Below, piece after piece: positions 45,396 through 48,783 of a stretch of 48,783 nt of DNA. The position numbers and the translations under genes are program-made. The stretch covers positions 1-48,783 of the forward strand of contig JAGXFP010000071.1 of assembly GCA_024637225.1 (NCBI GenBank). The letters run 5' to 3'. Numbering within the stretch: the first letter of the stretch is position 1; each line of letters opens with the position of its first letter. This stretch comes from Desulfobacterales bacterium. Its GTDB lineage: Bacteria > Desulfobacterota > Desulfobulbia > Desulfobulbales > JAGXFP01. Under the pieces are notes generated by a model. It saw only the letters and a program-made list of their open reading frames with translations. It did no database searches and had not been told where the DNA came from.

Positions 45396-47000
45396 TTAAT
45401 TGTCATCATCATTGAAGCTGGCCAGATAACTCTTGCGATTGGGGTGTTTCATCTTTTTAATGGCCTTGGCCTCAATCTGCCGGATCCGTTCCCGGGTCAC
45501 CGAGAAGTTCTTGCCCACCTCCTCCAGGGTCAGGTCCACTTCGGTATCGAGGCCGAAACGCATGCGCAGTACACTTTCTTCACGGGGGGTCAGGGTGGCG
45601 AGAACGTTGCTTAAGCTTCGCTGCAGGCTGGTTTGAATGCTGACATCCTGGGGGGAGGGGGTGTCTTCGTCTTCGATGAAATCGGTCAGGAAACTGTCTT
45701 CGCTGCTGCCGATCGGGGCATCCAGGGAAATCGGTTCCTTGGAGATCTTCAAGATGTTCTTGACCTTTGCTTCGTCAATTTCAAGCGCCAGGGCGAGCTC
45801 GGCGGTGCCGGGTTCGATGCCGGTCTCGCGCTGCAGCTGTTTCGAGCATTTGATCAGGCGGTTGATGGTGTCGATCATGTGAACGGGAATTCTGATGGTC
45901 CGCCCCTGATCGGCGATGGCCCGGGTGATCCCCTGCCTGATCCACCAGGTCGCGTAAGTGCTGAACTTGAAGCCCCGGCGGTATTCAAATTTTTCAACCG
46001 CTTTCATCAGGCCTATATTGCCTTCCTGGACCAGGTCGAGAAGTTGCAGGCCGCGATTGGCGTATTTTTTGGCGACGCTGACCACAAGCCTTAGATTGGC
46101 TTGGACAAGATAGTTTTTGGCCTGGCGGGCGGAGTCCTGACCGAGATGGACTTTTTCCAGCACTTTTTGAAGGGATTCGTAATCAATGCCGTGTTTGTTT
46201 TCGATCATCTGGAGCCGGGTTTCGTCGGAATCGGCCTTGGCCTTTGAGGGAGTGGAACGGAAGTTGTCATTCTCGGTGCCGATCCGATCATGGGCTTCTT
46301 CCATGACCTTGGTGAGTCGTTCGATTTTTTCGAGAATCTTGGCGATGAATTTATTGTGCAGTCGCTCATTTTGAAAAAGGCGGGCGATGGTGTTTTCGTT
46401 ACGTTCAATTCGAATTAAAGTCCGGCTGAAGGTAGATTTGTCAATGTCGGGGCGGTTCAGGTCCTTGCGCAGGGCGATTATTTCACGATGGAGGCGGGCT
46501 GCTTCATTTAGTTGCCAGACAAAACGATCTCTGATCTCGGCCAGCGCCTCCGGTTCGGTCTCCTCGATGCCGCGCAAAACCGCGGTGATCGCCAGGCTGC
46601 CGTTCTGGAGTTCAGAGGCTATCTCCTTTAAGCGGACCAAGGCGATATGGGTGGGGATAACGGCGCTCTGCACGAGTTTTTCACCCTTTTCGATCTGCTT
46701 GGCCAGTTCAACTTCCTGCTTGGCTGAAAGCAGGGAGACGGCGCCCATTTCCCGCAGGTAGACCTTGACCGGATCGATGCTGTCAATCTGGGCAAACTCG
46801 TTGTCACTTTCGGGTCCGCTCATTGAGACCCGTCCGTCGATTGCGGTTGCATCGTCGCCGAGAATGGCGGTCAATTCGTCGATGGAATCTTCTTCATCGG
46901 AGTTATCGTCAAATTCAGGATCCTTGCTGTCGGCCCAAAAATCGTCGACCTGTTTGACCTCAAGACCTTTTTTCCGGCTGCCTGATTTGCTGCTTCTCAT
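45396..47000 (-). CDS. rpoD: Primary sigma factor RpoD (sigma 70)
   Basis: 534 residues; directs RNA polymerase to house-keeping promoters. An acidic N-terminal part (region 1.1-like remnant, [17 protein letters not shown]) precedes region 1.2 ([29 protein letters not shown]), a non-conserved stretch, region 2 ([55 protein letters not shown]), region 3, and region 4.2 ([33 protein letters not shown]). It is shorter than E. coli RpoD, as usual in deltaproteobacteria. dnaG lies immediately upstream on the same strand, 48 bases away, as in the classic macromolecular-synthesis operon. Confidence 0.98.
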   Translation of the reverse strand: MRSSKSGSRKKGLEVKQVDDFWADSKDPEFDDNSDEEDSIDELTAILGDDATAIDGRVSMSGPESDNEFAQIDSIDPVKVYLREMGAVSLLSAKQEVELAKQIEKGEKLVQSAVIPTHIALVRLKEIASELQNGSLAITAVLRGIEETEPEALAEIRDRFVWQLNEAARLHREIIALRKDLNRPDIDKSTFSRTLIRIERNENTIARLFQNERLHNKFIAKILEKIERLTKVMEEAHDRIGTENDNFRSTPSKAKADSDETRLQMIENKHGIDYESLQKVLEKVHLGQDSARQAKNYLVQANLRLVVSVAKKYANRGLQLLDLVQEGNIGLMKAVEKFEYRRGFKFSTYATWWIRQGITRAIADQGRTIRIPVHMIDTINRLIKCSKQLQRETGIEPGTAELALALEIDEAKVKNILKISKEPISLDAPIGSSEDSFLTDFIEDEDTPSPQDVSIQTSLQRSLSNVLATLTPREESVLRMRFGLDTEVDLTLEEVGKNFSVTRERIRQIEAKAIKKMKHPNRKSYLASFNDDDN

Positions 47001-47048
47001 TTTAAACCTTCTCCATTTATAAGTAGGTTCCAGTCGTCAATCAATTTA

Positions 47049-48783
47049 TCAGCCCGTTATTTTGTCCAATTCATTTTTCCGGGAGATCAGTTCCATGCAA
47101 AGCCCGACGTCGCCCGCTTGCTGGGCCGCCTTGATCTGGCCGGTCAACCCTTCCTCCAGATAGCGCCGCCGGTTTTTTTCAAGCCAGCTTGTTTTTTCGG
47201 CGGCGATCTGTTCCCGATCTTCATCGGAAAAGGATGGGGAGTTAACAAGAAGTCTTGATATGAATGATTTTTCGGGACCTTCGGCCAGTTCTAAAAGCCG
47301 ATCGAGACTGCCGTTCTCTCCTCCGGCAAGTTCTTGTAAATGCCTTAAAATATTTCTCCCAACCTCATTGACCACTACTTGTTCAATGCCAGCTTCGAGA
47401 AATTTTTGCAAGTATTCCGGAAAAATAATTAAGAATTCAAGCAACTGCCTTTGTTTGAAGGGGAGGTTCTCCGGGTCACCCGGTTCGTCGTCGGATGAAG
47501 TCCGGATCTTGTTCTTTGAAAAATCGATTTTCGGTGCGGTTTTAAGCTTATCAAGGGGGGTTCCGAGCTTCTGGCTGAAGTGGGCAATAAAGATGTCCTT
47601 TTGCAGGTGATTGTCACCCAGTTCACTGGCCAGAGTCTGCAACTCCTCGGCGATCTTCCCCTTGCCTTCCAAGCCGAGCCCGTATTTCGCGCTAAGTTGC
47701 TCAAAAACGAACTCCGGCAGCGAAACGGCTTCCCGCAGTTTTGTCTCGAGGCTTTCCAGGCCGTATTCGCCGAGGAAGGTGTCCGGATCATGGCCCTGGG
47801 GCAGAGTGCAGACTTTGGCCGCCACCTGTTCGGAAAGAAAAAGGGGAACGCTGCGCATCGCCGCTTTCAGCCCCGCCGCATCGCCGTCGAACAGAATGAT
47901 CACCTCTCCGGCGTAGCCTTTGAGAGCTCTGACCTGGGCTCTGGTCAGGGCGGTGCCCAGGGGGGCCGCTCCGTAATCGAGGCCGCCGGCGGCCAGGGCG
48001 AGCAGATCGAAATTACCCTCCACCAGCAGACAGAGCCCGCCTTTACGGATCGCTTCCCGGTTCTGGAAAAGACCGAAGAGCAACCGTCCCTTGTCGAAGA
48101 CCGGATTTTCGGGAGAATTCATGTACTTGGGTTGGCCGTCCGCGAGGATGCGGCCGCTGAAACCGGCGATCTGGCCGGTCATATCGGTAATCGGGCAGAG
48201 CAGCCGGTCCCGAAAGCGGTCGTAAAAGCCGCCCCGGTCCTTTTTGACGATCAGGCCGGCCTCGGCGGCCATTTGCCGCTGGCCGGGATCGGATATTTTG
48301 TCGGTCAGAAAATTCCAGCTGTCCGGCGCATAGCCGAGCCTGAATTTGCGGATAATTTCATCCGGGATATTTCTGCTCGCCAGATATTTTCTGGCCGCGG
48401 CCCCGCGTGGATCCCGGAGCAGAATCTCATGGAAAACCGCCCCGCTCCTTTCCAGCACCTCGAAGAGTCCCGATCTCAGCTTGGCCCGGGCCTGATCGGC
48501 GTGGGAAAGCGGTTTTTCCGGCAGGGCCACCCCATAGCGGCCGGCGAGACTCTTCAGCGCCTCCGGAAAAGTCGCATTGTGATACAACATGTAAAAGGAG
48601 AAGATATCGCCACCCTCGTTGCAGCCGAAGCAGTGGAATGACCCCCGGGCCTGGTTGACCATGAACGAAGGGGTTTTTTCACTGTGGAAGGGGCAGCACC
48701 CCTTGTAGTTGGCCCCGGTTTTTTTGAGGTTGACATGCTCGCCGATTATCTCGACAATGTCGGCGGCTTCCTTGACCAGCCGC
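47049..48783 (-). CDS. dnaG: DNA primase DnaG (5' end outside the window)
   Basis: At least 578 residues, missing only the first few: the frame continues to the window edge with RLVKEAADIVEIIGEHVNLK. The zinc-binding domain CCPFHSEKTPSF...FHCFGCNEGGD is complete. The RNA polymerase core follows (AEPGL-type motif AEAGLIVKKDRGGFYDRFRDRLLCPI, SGRILADGQPKYMNSPE) with Toprim residues in LVEGNFDLLAL and ILFDGDAAGLKA. The C-terminal helicase-binding domain ends ...MELISRKNELDKITG. It makes RNA primers for the replisome and is the upstream partner of rpoD. Confidence 0.96.
   Translation of the reverse strand, partial: RLVKEAADIVEIIGEHVNLKKTGANYKGCCPFHSEKTPSFMVNQARGSFHCFGCNEGGDIFSFYMLYHNATFPEALKSLAGRYGVALPEKPLSHADQARAKLRSGLFEVLERSGAVFHEILLRDPRGAAARKYLASRNIPDEIIRKFRLGYAPDSWNFLTDKISDPGQRQMAAEAGLIVKKDRGGFYDRFRDRLLCPITDMTGQIAGFSGRILADGQPKYMNSPENPVFDKGRLLFGLFQNREAIRKGGLCLLVEGNFDLLALAAGGLDYGAAPLGTALTRAQVRALKGYAGEVIILFDGDAAGLKAAMRSVPLFLSEQVAAKVCTLPQGHDPDTFLGEYGLESLETKLREAVSLPEFVFEQLSAKYGLGLEGKGKIAEELQTLASELGDNHLQKDIFIAHFSQKLGTPLDKLKTAPKIDFSKNKIRTSSDDEPGDPENLPFKQRQLLEFLIIFPEYLQKFLEAGIEQVVVNEVGRNILRHLQELAGGENGSLDRLLELAEGPEKSFISRLLVNSPSFSDEDREQIAAEKTSWLEKNRRRYLEEGLTGQIKAAQQAGDVGLCMELISRKNELDKITG

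Overview
The window looks like a chromosomal segment of a Gram-negative deltaproteobacterium (Desulfobacterota), probably a Desulfobulbales-like lineage. The reasons are the house-keeping gene content and order (dnaG-rpoD-dprA-topA, pyrBC, groESL), outer-membrane genes (DUF3373 porin, YfaZ, a secretin), an MSHA/type IVa pilus operon, SecB, and a selenocysteine tRNA gene. This placement is inference from gene content; there is no rRNA in the window.

Layout. 1-1014: the end of an IS transposase abuts a TPR gene that the insertion appears to have cut off. 1047-11653: AI-2E family permease, ilvE, groES-groEL, tRNA-Met, a MerA/Lpd-like flavoprotein, glucokinase, 6-phosphogluconate dehydrogenase and an acidic CxxC protein. 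11999-17034: tRNA-Sec (selC) carrying an integrated AT-rich element of about 4.94 kb, bounded by a 25-bp direct repeat of the tRNA 3' end. 17041-27740: glyQ, an ArsR regulator, DUF3373 porin, YfaZ-like protein, pgeF, rsmB, uvrA and secB. 27847-37058: a leftward type IV pilus cluster in transcription order pilM-pilN-pilO-pilP, then an AMIN/STN/TPR protein, an MshL-like secretin, a CsgG-like lipoprotein and an Ig-like lipoprotein. 38003-48783: lepB, pyrB-pyrC, topA, dprA, rpoD and a 5'-truncated dnaG.

The most interesting part is the selC element. Leftward it encodes a ribbon-helix-helix protein, an HUH rolling-circle Rep and a tyrosine integrase. Rightward it encodes a stand-alone Cas2-like (SinR-family) protein and a DUF3800 protein. 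Its central control region holds three direct repeats with an exact 22-bp period, a 21-bp palindrome on a TATAAT box, a terminator just before the Cas2-like gene, and a candidate leftward small RNA. The hairpins of that RNA pair completely, through G-U wobbles, only on the minus strand. No capsid, relaxase or morphogenesis gene is visible, so it looks like an integrative rolling-circle plasmid or phage satellite.

A second theme is intergenic repeats. Three copies of a ~160-bp structured element with GTAACCGTTCAGC ends (8291, 31931, 41132) and related GTAAGCGATTACC elements (2371, 41041, 43726) lie only between genes. A further short repeat occurs at 11855, 18223 and 23822, and an inverted-repeat element at 23705.
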